The notes below the pieces were generated by a model that was not told the origin of the DNA, did not search any database, and saw only the letters and a list, made by a program, of their open reading frames with translations. A program made the translations under genes and the position numbers. DNA of 64,000 nucleotides from Streptomyces sp. CA-210063 (GTDB lineage: Bacteria; Actinomycetota; Actinomycetes; Streptomycetales; Streptomycetaceae): assembly GCF_024612015.1 (NCBI RefSeq), contig NZ_CP102512.1:4340001-4404000 (forward strand), read 5' to 3'. How positions within the stretch are numbered: the first letter of the stretch is position 1; every line of letters begins with the position of its first letter. Positions 1 through 8,968 of the stretch are shown one piece after another.

Positions 1-58
1 GGTGGGCCCGGTGGGCGCCGGTGATGCGGGTCGAGGTCTCCGGACTGGTGCTCATCAT
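1..58 (-). CDS. 5' end of a protein gene running off the left edge
   Basis: An ATG-ATG start reads leftward for 19 codons without a stop and with G or C in nearly every third position. No Shine-Dalgarno sequence is present, but a TACCGT hexamer (65-70) lies 6 bases upstream, the layout of a leaderless Streptomyces gene. The visible peptide (MMSTSPETSTRITGAHRAH) is too short to identify. It is divergent from the secreted hydrolase gene. Confidence 0.4.
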   Translation of the reverse strand, partial: MMSTSPETSTRITGAHRAH

Positions 59-194
59 TCGTGGACGGTAGGCGTCCGGGAGCGGCACCTTCTCGCCCGT
101 TCAGCACATTTACCCCGTACGGGTGAAACGATCCCTCATAAGGGGACAGGAATCCCGGATTCCGCTGCGAGCCGGGCGAATGTTGTGCACTTTC

Positions 195-224
195 TTGACC
201 ACGACAACGAAACAGCCCTACATT
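195..224 (+). promoter_or_regulatory. Sigma-70-type promoter of the secreted hydrolase gene
   Basis: TTGACC (195-200) and TACATT (219-224) are separated by 18 bases. This is a good match to the vegetative HrdB-type consensus and predicts a leader of roughly 75 bases before the ATG at 307. It lies in an unusually AT-rich stretch for this window. Confidence 0.5.
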
Positions 225-306
225 CCCAGGGGTTCAAGGCATCTCCAGTTACGCCCGGTTACTCCGGTCCCCCCGTCCCCACGCGTCGACAGGAGCCCCA
301 CTCCTC

Positions 307-1698
307 ATGCCCGCACGCACCCGCCGCTCCACCCCCCGCACCCTCGCCGCCCTCGCCGCGGCCGTCGTCCTCTCCCTGACCAGCGCCTCCGTCTCGACCG
401 CCAGTCCACAGACGGCCGCCACGGCCGCCTCGACCGCCGAGCGCCTCAGCGGCACGCTCGCCGACGGCGCCACCTGGATCGCCGATGTGCCGGAGAACTG
501 GAACGGCACCCTGATCGTCTTCAGCCACGGCTTCGGCGCCAGGGCCGCCCAGAACGCCCCCCGCGAGGCCGTACGCCTGCGCCTCCTCGAAGAGGGCTAC
601 GCGCTCACCGGCTCCTCCTACGACGTGAGCGAGACCCTCTGGGGCCTGGAGAGCGCGGAGCGCGACCAGGTCGCCACCATCGCGGCGGTCACCGAGAAGA
701 TCGGCGAACCCACCCGCACCCTCGCCATGGGCCAGTCCATGGGCGGACTGGTCAACGCGCAGCTCGCCCGCTCCGGGGCCGGCGGGATCGACGGCGCCCT
801 GGGCCTGTGCGGCCTCGTGGCCGGTGCCAACGACCTGCACGGCTACCAGCTCGACGCCGAGTACACGATCGCCCGACTGCTGCTCCCCGACACACCTGTG
901 AAGCTGGTGGACTTCGCCTCCGAGGCCGAGGGCGCCACCACCGGCCAGCAGCTCACCGACGCCGTCGTCGCCGCGCAGAAGACTCCCGAGGGCCGCGCAC
1001 GTATCGCCCTCGCCGCCGCCTACCTCAACCTGCCCGCCTGGGCCCCCGGCAAGGACCGCCCCGCCGCCGGCGACTGGGAGGAGCAGCAGGCCCAGCAGTA
1101 CGACTGGTTCGCACAAGGCATCCTCAGCCGCGTCGAGGGCGCCCGCTACCACGTCGAGAAGGCCCTCGGCGGCAACAACTCCGGGAACAAGGGCATCGAC
1201 TACGCCCGCCTGCTGTCCACGTCCCAGCACGCGCCCCTGGTCAAGGCCCTGTACCGAGAGGCCGGCCTCGACCTCCGGGCCGACCTCGAGAACCTGACCG
1301 CCAACGCGAAGATCAAGGCCGACCCGTCCGCCGTCGCCACCGGCGAACGCACCTCCTCCGCCGGCCAGGGCCTCGCCGTCCCCCTCCTCGACATCCACAC
1401 CACCGCCGACGACCTCGTCCCCGTCGAACAGGAGAACCGCTTCGCCGACCGCGTCCGCGCCTCCGGCGACGGCCCCCTGCTCCGCCAGGCCTACGTCGAG
1501 CGCCAGGGCCACTGCACCTTCACCACCGCCGAGACCGTCTCCGCCCTCCACGCCCTGGAGTCCCGCCTCGACACCGGCCGCTGGGGCGCCTCCGCGACCC
1601 CGGGCGCCCTCCAGACCGCCGCCCTCGCCCTCGGCCTCGACGGCGCGGCCTACGTCCCGTACCACCCGGCGGAGCTGACGATCGGGCGACGCCTGTAG
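307..1698 (+). CDS. Secreted alpha/beta hydrolase
   Basis: A 463-residue protein with a twin-arginine-free Sec-type signal peptide: basic residues 1-11, a hydrophobic stretch at 12-27 and a likely cleavage near Ala-Ser at 31-33. The mature part has an HGF oxyanion motif (about 74-76), the nucleophile elbow GQSMGG with Ser144, a late acid in TTADDLVP and a catalytic His in RQGHCTF. Together these give a complete Ser-Asp-His triad. The substrate is unknown; an esterase, lipase or peptidase role is possible. AGGAG lies 11 bases before the ATG. It is monocistronic, with its own promoter upstream and a GC hairpin downstream. Confidence 0.8.
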   Translation: MPARTRRSTPRTLAALAAAVVLSLTSASVSTASPQTAATAASTAERLSGTLADGATWIADVPENWNGTLIVFSHGFGARAAQNAPREAVRLRLLEEGYALTGSSYDVSETLWGLESAERDQVATIAAVTEKIGEPTRTLAMGQSMGGLVNAQLARSGAGGIDGALGLCGLVAGANDLHGYQLDAEYTIARLLLPDTPVKLVDFASEAEGATTGQQLTDAVVAAQKTPEGRARIALAAAYLNLPAWAPGKDRPAAGDWEEQQAQQYDWFAQGILSRVEGARYHVEKALGGNNSGNKGIDYARLLSTSQHAPLVKALYREAGLDLRADLENLTANAKIKADPSAVATGERTSSAGQGLAVPLLDIHTTADDLVPVEQENRFADRVRASGDGPLLRQAYVERQGHCTFTTAETVSALHALESRLDTGRWGASATPGALQTAALALGLDGAAYVPYHPAELTIGRRL

Positions 1699-1710
1699 GA
1701 CACCGTGCGC

Positions 1711-1736
1711 CCGCGCCCCGAAAGGGGCGCGGGGAC
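1711..1736 (+). terminator. GC-rich hairpin after the hydrolase gene
   Basis: CCGCGCCCC, a GAAA loop and GGGGCGCGG form a strong stem just after the stop codon. The following CGCGCGAGCAACCACGCACC resembles the edge of the intergenic hairpin repeat found several more times in this window. It probably ends transcription before radA. Confidence 0.55.
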
Positions 1737-1869
1737 CGCGCGAGCAACCACGCACCACCCGCGGCCGCCCCACATGAACGCCCCCACGGCGAACAGGCGC
1801 CCAGCCGCCCCGAAGCCCCGGCCGCACAGGCGTTCCGGCCAACCGTCGGAGACTGTCGGTGCGCTCCGT

Positions 1870-1881
1870 TACGGTTCGTGC
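1870..1881 (+). promoter_or_regulatory. Leaderless -10 element that sets the radA start
   Basis: TACGGT (1870-1875) is followed by 6 bases and then the ATG at 1882, with no Shine-Dalgarno sequence. A transcript starting 6-7 bases downstream of a -10 would begin at the A of the start codon. This supports ATG 1882 over the upstream in-frame GTG at 1705, which lies in intergenic repeat DNA. Confidence 0.5.
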
Positions 1882-3291
1882 ATGGCTGCCCGTACGAAGA
1901 CCGCGAAGGACCGGCCGTCCTACCGCTGCACAGAGTGCGGCTGGCAGACGGCCAAGTGGCTCGGCCGCTGCCCCGAATGCCAGGCATGGGGCACGGTCGA
2001 GGAGTACGGCGCGCCCGCGGTCCGTACGACGGCCCCCGGCCGGGTCACCACCTCCGCCGTCCCCATCGGCCAGGTCGACGGCCGCCAGGCCGCGGCCCGC
2101 ACCACCGGCGTCCCGGAACTCGACCGGGTCCTCGGCGGCGGCCTCGTCCCCGGCGCCGTCGCCCTCCTCGCCGGCGAACCCGGCGTGGGCAAGTCCACCC
2201 TCCTCCTCGACGTCGCGGCCAAATCCGCGAGCGCCGAACACCCGACGCTCTACGTGACGGGCGAGGAGTCCGCCAGCCAGGTCCGCCTACGGGCCGACCG
2301 CATCAACGCCCTCCACGACCACCTCTACCTGGCCGCCGAGACCGACCTCGCCGCCGTGCTCGGCCACTTGGACGCGGTCAAACCGTCCCTCCTGATCCTC
2401 GACTCGGTCCAGACGGTCGCCTCCCCGGAGATCGACGGCGCCCCCGGCGGCATGGCCCAGGTCCGCGAGGTCGCCGGCGCCCTCATCCGCGCCTCCAAGG
2501 ACCGCGGCATGTCGACACTCCTCGTGGGCCATGTCACCAAGGACGGCGCGATCGCCGGCCCACGCCTGCTGGAGCACCTCGTCGACGTGGTCCTGCACTT
2601 CGAGGGCGACCGCCACGCCCGCCTCCGCCTGGTCCGCGGCGTCAAGAACCGCTACGGCGCGACGGACGAGGTCGGCTGCTTCGAGCTGCACGACGAGGGC
2701 ATCACCGGTCTCACCGACCCCAGCGGCCTCTTCCTCACCCGCCGCGACGAACCGGTCCCGGGCACCTGCCTGACGGTGACCCTGGAGGGCCGCCGCCCCC
2801 TGGTCGCGGAAGTGCAGTCGCTCACAGTCGACTCGCAGCTCCCCTCCCCCCGCCGTACGACGTCCGGCCTGGAGACCTCCCGCGTCTCGATGATGCTCGC
2901 GGTCCTGGAGCAGCGCGGCCGCATCAGCGCCCTCGGCAAGCGGGACATCTACTCGGCGACGGTCGGCGGCGTGAAGCTCTCGGAGCCCGCCGCGGACCTC
3001 GCGATCGCGCTCGCCCTGGCCTCCGCGGCGACCGACACCCCCCTGCCCAAGAACCTCGTGGCGATCGGCGAAGTGGGCCTCGCGGGCGAGGTCAGACGGG
3101 TGACCGGGGTCCAGCGCCGCCTCTCCGAGGCACACCGCCTGGGCTTCACGCACGCGCTCGTTCCGTCCGATCCCGGCAAGGTTCCTCCCGGTATGAAGGT
3201 CCTGGAAGTGGCCGACATGGGAGACGCGCTCCGGGTACTGCCCCGATCGCGTCGGCGAGAGGCCCCACGGGACGAGGAGGACCGCCGGTAG
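1882..3291 (+). CDS. radA: DNA repair protein RadA/Sms
   Basis: A 469-residue branch-migration helicase/ATPase of recombinational repair. An N-terminal C4 zinc finger (Cys16, Cys19, Cys30, Cys33) precedes a RecA-like core with Walker A GEPGVGKST (98-106), a Walker B region LLILDSVQ and the RadA signature KNRYG (255-259, usually KNRFG). It ends in a Lon-like domain (about 290-450). Length and domain order are normal. The start is chosen by the leaderless -10 element and by the match of MAARTKTAKDRPSYRCTEC to the family N-terminus. disA follows after 81 bases. RadA is known to restrain DisA c-di-AMP synthesis in Bacillus, so the adjacency is functional. Confidence 0.95.
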   Translation: MAARTKTAKDRPSYRCTECGWQTAKWLGRCPECQAWGTVEEYGAPAVRTTAPGRVTTSAVPIGQVDGRQAAARTTGVPELDRVLGGGLVPGAVALLAGEPGVGKSTLLLDVAAKSASAEHPTLYVTGEESASQVRLRADRINALHDHLYLAAETDLAAVLGHLDAVKPSLLILDSVQTVASPEIDGAPGGMAQVREVAGALIRASKDRGMSTLLVGHVTKDGAIAGPRLLEHLVDVVLHFEGDRHARLRLVRGVKNRYGATDEVGCFELHDEGITGLTDPSGLFLTRRDEPVPGTCLTVTLEGRRPLVAEVQSLTVDSQLPSPRRTTSGLETSRVSMMLAVLEQRGRISALGKRDIYSATVGGVKLSEPAADLAIALALASAATDTPLPKNLVAIGEVGLAGEVRRVTGVQRRLSEAHRLGFTHALVPSDPGKVPPGMKVLEVADMGDALRVLPRSRRREAPRDEEDRR

Positions 3292-3372
3292 ACTTTGCCC
3301 AGGTCTCGCCCGTCCGTACGAACCACGTGTGCGAAACGGGAGCGCCCCAGATCCTGCGACCCGAGGAGTGCA

Positions 3373-4497
3373 GTGGCAGCCAACGACCGGGCAGCAGCTC
3401 CCGGAAAGTCCGGTGGGAGCTCCGGTGCCGATGGCCTGATGCGCGCCTCACTGAGCGCCGTGGCCCCAGGCACGGCGCTGCGCGACGGGCTTGAACGGAT
3501 TCTCCGCGGCAACACCGGCGGACTCATCGTGCTGGGCTCCGACAAGACCGTCGAAGCCATGTGCACGGGCGGTTTCGTGCTGGATGTCGAGTTCACGGCC
3601 ACGCGGCTGCGCGAGCTGTGCAAGCTGGACGGCGGCATCGTCCTGTCCTCGGACCTGTCCAAGATCCTCCGAGCGGGCGTCCAGCTGGTCCCCGACCCCA
3701 CGATCCCGACCGAGGAGACGGGCACCCGGCACCGCACCGCCGACCGCGTGAGCAAACAGGTCGGCTACCCGGTCGTGTCCGTCTCCCAGTCGATGCGCCT
3801 GGTCGCGCTGTACGTCGACGGCCACCGGCGCGTGCTGGAGGACTCGGCGGCGATCCTGTCCCGCGCGAACCAGGCCCTCGCGACCCTGGAGCGGTACAAG
3901 CTCCGCCTGGACGAGGTGGCGGGTACCCTCTCCGCGCTGGAGATCGAGGACCTGGTGACGGTCCGGGACGTCTCGGCGGTCGCCCAGCGACTGGAGATGG
4001 TCCGCCGCATCGCCACCGAAATCGCTGAATACGTGGTCGAACTGGGCACGGACGGCCGCCTGTTGGCCCTCCAGCTCGACGAGCTGATCGCGGGCGTCGA
4101 ACCGGAACGCGAGCTGGTGGTCCGGGACTATGTGCCCGAGCCGACGGCCAAGCGCTCCCGTACGGTCGACCAGGCCCTCCACGAACTCGACGCCCTCACC
4201 CACGCCGAGCTCCTCGAACTCTCCACCGTCGCCCGCGCCCTGGGTTACACCGGCTCCCCCGAGGGCATGGACTCCGCCGTCTCTCCTCGCGGCTTCCGCC
4301 TCCTGGCCAAGGTCCCCCGCCTCCCGGGCGCCATCATCGACCGCCTCGTCGAACACTTCGGCGGCCTCCAGAAACTCCTCGCCGCCAGCGTCGACGACCT
4401 CCAGGCGGTCGACGGAGTGGGCGAGGCCCGAGCGCGCAGCGTCCGCGAGGGACTGTCGCGCTTGGCGGAGTCGTCGATCCTTGAGCGTTACGTCTGA
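3373..4497 (+). CDS. disA: DNA integrity scanning protein DisA, diadenylate cyclase
   Basis: A 374-residue enzyme that makes c-di-AMP from two ATP and scans DNA for branched structures. The N-terminal DAC domain carries the catalytic acidic motif as LDGGIVL (Asp86) and the ATP-binding RHRTADR motif (119-125). A central helical spine leads to a C-terminal helix-hairpin-helix DNA-binding domain ([20 protein letters not shown]). The GTG start at 3373 has a clear GAGGAG about 5 bases upstream. Upstream in-frame ATG positions give a non-family extension. The motif reads DGG rather than the textbook DGA, which I believe is normal for streptomycetes. Probably co-transcribed with radA. Confidence 0.95.
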   Translation: MAANDRAAAPGKSGGSSGADGLMRASLSAVAPGTALRDGLERILRGNTGGLIVLGSDKTVEAMCTGGFVLDVEFTATRLRELCKLDGGIVLSSDLSKILRAGVQLVPDPTIPTEETGTRHRTADRVSKQVGYPVVSVSQSMRLVALYVDGHRRVLEDSAAILSRANQALATLERYKLRLDEVAGTLSALEIEDLVTVRDVSAVAQRLEMVRRIATEIAEYVVELGTDGRLLALQLDELIAGVEPERELVVRDYVPEPTAKRSRTVDQALHELDALTHAELLELSTVARALGYTGSPEGMDSAVSPRGFRLLAKVPRLPGAIIDRLVEHFGGLQKLLAASVDDLQAVDGVGEARARSVREGLSRLAESSILERYV

Positions 4498-4561
4498 CCC
4501 CGCCCTCCGCCTCATTCAGCCGCCCTCAGGCACTCTCAGCCTGTCCGGCGTCCGAGGACGA

Positions 4562-4596
4562 GGCCGAAGGCCGAAGGCCGAAGGCCGAAGGCCGAC
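4562..4596 (+). repeat. Tandem 7-bp repeat GGCCGAA, five units
   Basis: GGCCGAA is repeated four times exactly and then once as GGCCGAC between the converging disA and membrane-protein genes. It is non-coding, sits directly before another intergenic repeat and is likely slippage-prone. Confidence 0.8.
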
Positions 4597-4598
4597 AA

Positions 4599-4664
4599 GG
4601 GGGGTCTGGGGGCGCAGCCCCCAGGATGGGACGAGTAGGGGCGGCGGGGGCGATGAAACCCCGT
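4599..4664. repeat. Intergenic repeat, family B (copy 1)
   Basis: Contains GGGGGCGCAGCCCCC, which can form a hairpin, followed by a GGATGGGACGAGTAGGGGCG-type tract and a run of G. A near-identical tract lies in the opposite orientation around 22078-22140. It sits between convergent genes and could act as a bidirectional terminator. Confidence 0.6.
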
Positions 4665-4689
4665 GCCCGACCCAGTCGTCAGTCCTTCG

Positions 4690-5523
4690 TCAGTCGTTCT
4701 CCAGCACGAAGGACTGACGGGCCGTGGCCAGTCCAGGTGCCTTCGCCTCGACGAGATACGTCCCGGCCGCAGCCGAACCGGCCGAAGGCGTCGCACAGTT
4801 CGGCGCGCTGGGGTCCCGGTTCCACTCCACGGTGTAGGTGACCCGGTCCCCGGCCGGCACCTTGAACAGCAGGCTGCCCGCGGTCTCATGACAGTCGTCC
4901 GACGCCCAGAACGCGTCGTCCTCCCCGGCCGCGGTGATCGTCACCACCGTGTTGTCCGGCCCGAGATCGAGCTTGCAGTCACTGCCGGAGGAGTTACGGG
5001 CGATGAGCTCGAACGTGGGGTTCACCCCGGGCCCGTACTCGTTGCGAACACTGCGCACGGTCAACTTCACGGCCCCGGCGGTGCAGTCGGGCAAGCTGGA
5101 CCCCGCCGGGACCTGCTCGCCGGAGCTGCTCCCGTTCTTGCCCCCGTCGTCCGACGTACCGCCCCCGGCGGCACCGGACCCGCCATCGGCGCCCCCGGCC
5201 CCGGAGTCCGCGTCGGAACCGGACCCGGAAGTGGAGCCGGATCCCGAACCGGCGCTCCCGGAACTCGACTCGTCGCCCGACTCGTCGCGCCCGCCCGGCG
5301 CTTCACTGATCGCGGGACCGGAACCGGACGGCCCGGGGGTGATGGAGGTCACGGGATTCTTGCCGTCGGGCTCGCCCGCGTTGTTGTCGCCGTTCCCGCC
5401 ACCCCTGGTGACGACCCATACGATCAGCAGCGCGAGCAGACCGACGACGGTCAGCAGAATGGCCCTCCGTCGCCAGTAGATGGAGGAGGGAAGCGGCCCG
5501 ATCGGATTGCGCAGAGATCCCAC
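4690..5523 (-). CDS. Membrane-anchored protein with a Ser/Gly linker and C-terminal beta domain
   Basis: A 277-residue protein of unknown function. A short cytoplasmic N-terminus (GSLRNPIGPLPSSIYWRRR) leads to one transmembrane helix (about 21-39), a long Ser/Gly/Asp-rich flexible linker (about 40-150) and an extracytoplasmic domain with three or four cysteines (DCTAGAV, SDCKLD, SDDCHE, NCATP) that may form disulfides. The GTG start at 5523 is 7 bases from TACAGT, the leaderless pattern; an alternative GTG lies at 5565. The linker suggests a wall-spanning tether. Convergent with disA. Confidence 0.75.
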   Translation of the reverse strand: MGSLRNPIGPLPSSIYWRRRAILLTVVGLLALLIVWVVTRGGGNGDNNAGEPDGKNPVTSITPGPSGSGPAISEAPGGRDESGDESSSGSAGSGSGSTSGSGSDADSGAGGADGGSGAAGGGTSDDGGKNGSSSGEQVPAGSSLPDCTAGAVKLTVRSVRNEYGPGVNPTFELIARNSSGSDCKLDLGPDNTVVTITAAGEDDAFWASDDCHETAGSLLFKVPAGDRVTYTVEWNRDPSAPNCATPSAGSAAAGTYLVEAKAPGLATARQSFVLEND

Positions 5524-5804
5524 GGCGCAAACTGTACGAGAGATCCGCCTCGCCACTTGCCCCACCCGCCGCCCTCAACCTCAACTTTTCCGGATCATCA
5601 TCCCGGTCGTGCCCGCCACTGCCCTGACCGGGCAGTTCACGATCGCGGTACGTGAGCGTAGGCCCCGGCTGTGCACTGTCCGTGACCGTGACAGTGCCGC
5701 GCGAGGAGGGCGAACTCCCGGGCCGCCCATGTCCGTTCACGAAATCCACGCCTGCCACAATCGGCACCATCACCAAAGCGCGTCGGAGGATCGGGAGTAC
5801 GACG

Positions 5805-6908
5805 ATGGGCGAATCCATGGAACCGACGTCGAGGCCGCTGCGGAAGCTGGGGTTCCTGACCATCGGGCTGTTCGACGAGGCCGACCCCCGCCGGGGCCAC
5901 GAATCGACCCTGGAGATCATCGAACTCGGCGAACAACTCGGCTTCGACAGCGCGTGGCTGCGCCACCGTCATCTCCAGTACGGCATCTCCTCCCCCGTCG
6001 CGGTCCTCGCGGCGGCCTCGCAGCGCACGAGCCGTATCGAACTGGGCACCGCCGTCATCCCGCTGGGCTGGGAGAACCCGCTGCGGCTCGCCGAGGACCT
6101 GGCCACGGTCGACCTCCTCTCCGGCGGCCGGCTCAACCCGGGCGTCAGCGTCGGACCGCCGATGCACTACGACACCGTCAAGCCGGCGCTCTACCCGGAC
6201 ACCGCCGACGCGGAGGACTTCAGCTTCGAACGGGTCCGGCGCCTCCTCGGCTTCGTACGAGGTGAAGCGGCCACCGACTTCAGCGGCACCGAGGGGTTCG
6301 AAGTGTTCTCGGACCGGGTCCAGCCGCACTCCCCCGGGCTGGGCGCTCGTATGTGGTACGGCGGCGGCAGCCTCCGATCGGCACGGTGGGCCGGGGAGAA
6401 CGGGATGAACTTCCTGACCAGCAGCGTGGTGAAGGCGGAGGGGCCTGAGACGGGAACCGGGGCTGGTGCTGCGTCTGGGTCCGGGTCCGGGTCCGGGTCC
6501 GGGTCCGGGTCCGGTGAGGTCGACTTCGCCCGCATCCAGCTTTCCCACATCCGCGAGTTCCGGGCGCATCACCCCGACGGGGAGCGCGCCCGGGTGTCGC
6601 AGGGGCTCGTCGTCATCCCCACCGACTCGGCCAGTGCGGAGCAGCGCGCCAGGTACGAGGCGTACGCGGCGAAGCGGCTGCCCCGGACCACCGCGCCGCA
6701 GGGGCCGGCCCGGCTTCTCTTCGCGCCGGATCTGGTCGGTACCTCCGCCGAGATCGCCGAACAGCTGCACGCCCACGTCGCCTTCCGCGAGATCGACGAG
6801 GTCGCCTTCGCACTGCCGTTCACCTTCGAGCATGAGGACTACGTTCAGATCCTCACGGACATCGCGACGAAGGTGGGGCCGGAACTGGGCTGGCGCCCGG
6901 CGGCCTGA
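5805..6908 (+). CDS. LLM-class flavin-dependent oxidoreductase
   Basis: A 367-residue TIM-barrel monooxygenase of the luciferase-like family, expected to use FMNH2 or F420H2. It shows the LGFLTIGLFDEADPRRGHES N-terminus, the core ELGTAVIPLGWENPLRLAED and the VDLLSGGRLNPGVSVG motif typical of the fold. GGGAG lies 7 bases before the ATG. A pure Ser-Gly repeat encoded by a hexanucleotide microsatellite interrupts the loop before VDFARIQLSHI (around residues 225-238). The substrate is unknown. It is divergent from the membrane-protein gene. Confidence 0.8.
   Translation: MGESMEPTSRPLRKLGFLTIGLFDEADPRRGHESTLEIIELGEQLGFDSAWLRHRHLQYGISSPVAVLAAASQRTSRIELGTAVIPLGWENPLRLAEDLATVDLLSGGRLNPGVSVGPPMHYDTVKPALYPDTADAEDFSFERVRRLLGFVRGEAATDFSGTEGFEVFSDRVQPHSPGLGARMWYGGGSLRSARWAGENGMNFLTSSVVKAEGPETGTGAGAASGSGSGSGSGSGSGEVDFARIQLSHIREFRAHHPDGERARVSQGLVVIPTDSASAEQRARYEAYAAKRLPRTTAPQGPARLLFAPDLVGTSAEIAEQLHAHVAFREIDEVAFALPFTFEHEDYVQILTDIATKVGPELGWRPAA
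6477..6512 (+). repeat. Hexanucleotide microsatellite (GGGTCC)x6 inside the LLM gene
   Basis: Six exact GGGTCC units encode alternating Ser-Gly. Gain or loss of units keeps the reading frame, so the loop length can vary between strains. Confidence 0.9.
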
Positions 6909-6973
6909 AACCGCACGCGGGACAGCTCGGGGGGGGGTGCGGTTCATCGGCGGGTGCGGGTGATTCGTGGTTG

Positions 6974-7073
6974 CTCGCGCAGTTCCCCGCGCCCCTAAAA
7001 AGACACGGCCCCTGCGGGCCGAAAAGCACGGGGCGCAGGCCCTGCTTTTCAGGTGCGCGGGGAACTGCGCGAG
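6974..7073. repeat. Intergenic hairpin repeat, family A (copy upstream of mutY)
   Basis: CTCGCGCAGTTCCCCGCGC at the left edge and its complement GCGCGGGGAACTGCGCGAG at the right edge enclose an internal AAAGCAC/CAGGCCCTGCTTTT hairpin. The same arms recur at 11957-12031, 22171-22223 and 51391-51418. It probably terminates transcription from the LLM gene. Confidence 0.75.
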
Positions 7074-7167
7074 AAGTCCCCACCCACCCGCACTCGCCAA
7101 CCCACCCCAGACACCCCCCACCAGAAGCCACCCCCATCCACCCCCGCATGGCAGGATCGACCGTGCC

Positions 7168-8091
7168 ATGACTGCACCCACGAAGCCTCAGAGCAGCCCT
7201 GCCACCGAAGCCCCCGCCCCCACCGAACTGCACACCCCGGTGATCGCCTGGTTCGAGACGCATGCCCGTGATCTGCCCTGGCGGCGGCCGGAGGCCGGGC
7301 CGTGGGGGGTGATGGTCAGCGAGTTCATGCTGCAGCAGACACCGGTCAACCGCGTACTGCCCGTCTATGAGCAGTGGTTGGCACGCTGGCCCCGGCCGGC
7401 GGACCTCGCGAGGGAGGCGCCGGGCGAGGCGGTGCGGGCCTGGGGCCGGCTCGGGTATCCGCGGCGCGCGCTGCGGCTGCACGGCGCGGCGGTGGCCATA
7501 ACGGAACGGCACGGCGGAGACGTACCGCGGGACCATGCGCAGCTGCTCGCGCTGCCGGGGATCGGCGAGTACACGGCCGCGGCGGTGGCGTCGTTCGCGT
7601 ACGGGCAGCGGCACGCCGTGCTCGACACGAACGTGCGGCGCGTCTTCGCCCGCGCGGTGAGCGGCACGCAGTACCCGCCGAACGCGACCACCGCCGCCGA
7701 GCGCAAGCTGGCCCGGGCCCTGCTGCCCGAGGACGACGGCGTGGCGTCCCGCTGGGCGGCCGCGTCGATGGAGCTGGGCGCGCTGGTGTGCACGGCGAAG
7801 AACGAGACGTGCCACCGCTGTCCGATCGCCGGGCAGTGCGCCTGGCGGCTCGCCGGGAAGCCCGCGCACGACGGCCCGGCGCGGCGCGGTCAGACGTACG
7901 CCGGTACCGACCGTCAGGTCCGCGGCAAGCTCCTCGCCGTACTGCGGGACGCGATCACGCCCGTACCGCAGGACGTCCTCGACCGGGTGTGGGACGAGCC
8001 CGTGCAGCGCGCCCGCGCCCTCGACGGCCTGGTCGCCGACGGACTGGTGGAACCCCTCCCGGACGGCCTCTACCGGCTCCCCCTCACCTGA
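7168..8091 (+). CDS. mutY: A/G-specific adenine glycosylase MutY
   Basis: A 307-residue base-excision-repair enzyme that removes adenine paired with 8-oxoguanine. It has the catalytic Glu region (GVMVSEFMLQQTPVNRV), the helix-hairpin-helix LLALPGIGEYTAAAV, the catalytic Asp of VLDTNVRRV and a 4Fe-4S ligand set spaced C-x6-C-x2-C-x5-C (CTAKNETCHRCPIAGQC). It is shorter than E. coli MutY and lacks an obvious C-terminal NUDIX-like domain, as usual in actinobacteria. The ATG at 7168 is chosen because the upstream in-frame extension lies wholly in the intergenic repeat. Confidence 0.93.
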   Translation: MTAPTKPQSSPATEAPAPTELHTPVIAWFETHARDLPWRRPEAGPWGVMVSEFMLQQTPVNRVLPVYEQWLARWPRPADLAREAPGEAVRAWGRLGYPRRALRLHGAAVAITERHGGDVPRDHAQLLALPGIGEYTAAAVASFAYGQRHAVLDTNVRRVFARAVSGTQYPPNATTAAERKLARALLPEDDGVASRWAAASMELGALVCTAKNETCHRCPIAGQCAWRLAGKPAHDGPARRGQTYAGTDRQVRGKLLAVLRDAITPVPQDVLDRVWDEPVQRARALDGLVADGLVEPLPDGLYRLPLT

Positions 8092-8160
8092 CGCACCTGA
8101 CACACCTGACACCGCACAGCCCGCGCCGCATCGCCGAGGCACGACCGCAACACAGACCCC

Positions 8161-8184
8161 GGTCGGGCCTGACCGGGCCCGACC
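8161..8184 (+). terminator. Hairpin terminator after mutY
   Basis: GGTCGGGCC (8161-8169), a 6-base loop and GGCCCGACC (8176-8184) form a perfect 9-bp stem, preceded by three 9-bp direct repeats of CACCTGAC(A/G) that run out of the mutY stop codon. Confidence 0.6.
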
Positions 8185-8416
8185 GGGTAAATCACCCCAC
8201 ACCCTCCCCAAAGGCCAACCGGCTTTACCCCTTTCCTGCTTCTGTTACACAACCGACGGACAGCCGAGCGTTCTCCGCAGGCTGCCTCGGACGTCACCGT
8301 GACAACCGCTCCGTAGCTTCATTGGCGTACCGCAGGAACACGCGGGACGAAGCGGCGGACAACCGGCGGCACGCGGATGCGCGGGCGCCGGAAACGGGGA
8401 ACGGAGGCGGTTGATC

Positions 8417-8968
8417 ATGGCGCACGGCGAGGTGCTCGAATTCGAGGAGTACGTCCGCACTCGGCAGGACGCGCTGCTGCGCAGCGCCCGCCGGCTGGTG
8501 CCGGACCCGGTGGACGCCCAGGATCTGCTGCAGACGGCGCTGGCGCGGACGTACGGCCGTTGGGACGGCATAGCGGACAAGCGGCTGGCGGACGCGTATC
8601 TGCGCCGGGTCATGATCAACACGCGGACGGAGTGGTGGCGGGCCCGGAAGCTGGAGGAGGTCCCGACCGAGCAGCTGCCGGACGCCTGCATCGAGGACTC
8701 CACCGAGCAGCACGCGGACCGCGCCCTCCTCATGGACATCATGAAGGTCCTGGCTCCCAAGCAGCGCAGTGTCGTGGTCCTGCGACACTGGGAGCAGATG
8801 TCCACGGAGGAGACGGCCGCCGCCCTCGGTATGTCGGCCGGCACGGTCAAGAGCACCCTGCACCGTGCGCTGGCGCGGCTCCGCGAGGAGCTGGAGTCGC
8901 GGGACCACGAAGAGCGCGCCGCCCGTGCGCTCGAAGCGAGCGAGGAGCAGGAGCGTTGCGCGGCCTGA
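8417..8968 (+). CDS. sigE: ECF sigma factor SigE, cell-envelope stress
   Basis: A 183-residue ECF sigma factor. Region 2 spans about 8-75 (EEYVRTRQDALLRSARRLVP, DAQDLLQTALARTYGRW) and region 4 about 105-160 (LAPKQRSVVVLRHWEQMSTE, GTVKSTLHRALARLREEL). The sequence is nearly that of S. coelicolor SigE as I recall it, and the downstream lipoprotein, response regulator and kinase confirm the operon. GGAGG lies 8 bases before ATG 8417, which is better spaced than the TTG at 8411. In S. coelicolor SigE is controlled transcriptionally by CseB/CseC rather than by an anti-sigma factor, and no anti-sigma gene is present here. Confidence 0.95.
   Translation: MAHGEVLEFEEYVRTRQDALLRSARRLVPDPVDAQDLLQTALARTYGRWDGIADKRLADAYLRRVMINTRTEWWRARKLEEVPTEQLPDACIEDSTEQHADRALLMDIMKVLAPKQRSVVVLRHWEQMSTEETAAALGMSAGTVKSTLHRALARLREELESRDHEERAARALEASEEQERCAA

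Noticed and set aside
123..3494. A 1123-residue open frame overlapping the hydrolase, radA and disA
   Set aside because: Arg/Pro-rich nonsense translation in an alternative frame of three solid genes.
3628..3636. Degenerate active site in DisA (DGG instead of DGA)
   Set aside because: The catalytic Asp86 and RHR motif are intact, and I believe DGG is the normal streptomycete form.
6967..7167. Upstream in-frame start for mutY adding 67 residues
   Set aside because: The extension is encoded by an intergenic hairpin repeat and does not resemble MutY.
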